Of a stretch of DNA of 49,697 nt, positions 48,924 through 49,697 are shown piece after piece; within the stretch, counting starts at the first letter, position 1, and every line of letters begins with the position of its first letter. The stretch covers positions 1 to 49,697 of the forward strand of contig JAHKLX010000096.1 in assembly GCA_020854835.1 (NCBI GenBank), written 5' to 3'. A program made the translations under genes and the position numbers. Below the pieces are notes generated by a model that worked only from the letters and a program-made list of their open reading frames with translations, did not search any database and had not been told where the DNA came from. The DNA comes from Microcaldota archaeon (lineage in GTDB: Archaea; Micrarchaeota; Micrarchaeia; Anstonellales; JAGGVH01).

Positions 48924-49697
48924 TTATTTAGATTTATAGTGTGCATATAATAATTTAACAAATGCGCTAACCAATATGACTACCAAAACTATTGCCCCTA
49001 TTATCAATGGTGCAGTATCCTTTTTATCTGAATCTTTATTTGTAGGGGATACGGGGGTTTCTTCTAAGGGAGGAGGATCAAAAGTTTTGATACTTGAAAG
49101 CACTTGGACTGAACCCATATAATTCAAAGATCCTTTATATCTCATTTTATAAATTCCTTCATATTCTGGAACAAATATTACTTCACCATTTTCATCTGTT
49201 TCTAATGTTATAATCATGTTAAAAGGAGTAATTATTTCAATAATAACTCCTTGTGCAGGTTCGCCAGATTCCGAGAATACAGTTATTTTTATAGGGTCTT
49301 CAACAACATTTCTATATTGATAAACAAATTCAAGCAAATTTTCTTCATAAGGTTGTTCTGGCAAGGGTTTTTCAGGAATAATAATGGGTGTCAATTCAAT
49401 ATATTCTCCCTCAACATCTTCATCTTCTAAATTACTGCTTGATGTTCCAACTGATACAGATCCCCCTCCACTTCCACCACCCCCTGAAGAACCTCTGCCT
49501 CTGGGCTCATCTGGAGTTTTTTCTTCCTCTTCAGTTTGATAATCAATAGTAACTATCCATGTTTCACTAACATTAAAATTAATTGAATCATTACAACCAA
49601 CATTCCATTCATAATCCCCGTTTTCAAGTTCCACTTCATAGTTTTTTTGTGTCGAATTTGTTGTGTTTATTTCATAAACTGTTCCATTCACATTTAA
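48924..49697 (-). CDS. C-terminal part of a membrane-anchored surface protein (runs off the right edge)
   Basis: The frame is open through the window edge, so the N-terminus is missing; the first visible codons (LNVNGTVYEI) continue from upstream. Visible parts, in order, are an Ig-like end with N-glycosylation sites (about 1-55), a Gly/Ser-rich low-complexity hinge, an acidic linker, a beta-sandwich domain (EDPIKITVFSESGEPAQGV onward, a bacterial Ig-like/CarboxypepD-type fold), a Pro/Thr linker, and a C-terminal transmembrane helix (about 27 to 7 residues from the end) followed by KLLYAHYKSK. It resembles archaeal surface proteins of the type with Gly-Ser stalk and C-terminal anchor. Confidence 0.75.
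   Translation of the reverse strand, partial: LNVNGTVYEINTTNSTQKNYEVELENGDYEWNVGCNDSINFNVSETWIVTIDYQTEEEEKTPDEPRGRGSSGGGGSGGGSVSVGTSSSNLEDEDVEGEYIELTPIIIPEKPLPEQPYEENLLEFVYQYRNVVEDPIKITVFSESGEPAQGVIIEIITPFNMIITLETDENGEVIFVPEYEGIYKMRYKGSLNYMGSVQVLSSIKTFDPPPLEETPVSPTNKDSDKKDTAPLIIGAIVLVVILVSAFVKLLYAHYKSK

Overview
The window is archaeal. It carries Cbf5 with a PUA region, the archaeal amidotransferase pair GatD/GatE, a Trm5-type tRNA methyltransferase, the DNA-repair protein NreA with a C-terminal PCNA-binding motif, TruD, an archaeal HMG-CoA synthase/thiolase/DUF35 cluster, a tandem Lrp regulator, a tRNA with a probable intron after position 37, and a C/D box guide RNA with 12-nt guides. Many genes have a TATA box (TTTATATA, TTTTTATAC, TTTATAAA) 23 to 32 nt before the start codon, so they look leaderless. 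Genes inside operons use GGTGA-type ribosome binding sites. The DNA is AT-rich and densely coded. The lineage (a euryarchaeon or a DPANN-type archaeon) cannot be fixed from this window alone.

Layout. 1-6000: a HerA/VirB4-like ATPase running off the left edge, a tandem Lrp regulator, a membrane-anchored PLP enzyme and a GT4 glycosyltransferase. 6000-15440: one 3125-residue secreted protein built of Ig-like modules and two beta-helix blocks, preceded by a 13-codon leader frame. 15460-21850: an unknown protein, NreA, a P-loop kinase, a C/D sRNA, a TIM-barrel isomerase, an NSS transporter, TruD and a coiled-coil protein. 21900-25030: a winged-helix protein, a possible HTH/PIN nuclease pair and a PHP phosphoesterase. 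25020-28460: the mevalonate-entry operon (regulator, HMG-CoA synthase, thiolase, DUF35 protein). 28460-31390: a three-gene operon of a MoaA-like radical SAM enzyme, a multi-pass membrane protein and a protein with a JAMM-like metal motif. 31440-33430: a RecB-like nuclease, unknown genes and a repeated hairpin element. 33430-37480: Trm5 plus lipoprotein, SufS plus a degenerate SufU-like protein, a flavin reductase-like protein and a macro domain protein. 37550-42150: unknown and membrane genes, tRNA-Thr, a Nudix hydrolase, a TPR/PPR-like protein and a bacterial-type tRNA-guanine transglycosylase. 42230-49697: gatD-gatE, an envelope operon (transglutaminase-like protein, lipoprotein, RDD protein), cbf5 overlapping an intron-containing tRNA-Arg, and the C-terminal part of a second surface protein.

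How the genes fit together. RNA modification and decoding dominate (TruD, Cbf5, Trm5, TGT, a C/D sRNA, GatDE, two tRNAs). Isoprenoid lipid synthesis entry, Fe-S/sulfur chemistry and envelope proteins form the other blocks. The strongest candidates for something undescribed are the radical SAM/membrane/JAMM-like operon, the PLP enzyme fused to a transmembrane anchor with an outside domain, the cysteine-poor SufU-like partner of SufS, and the hairpin element present at two loci.
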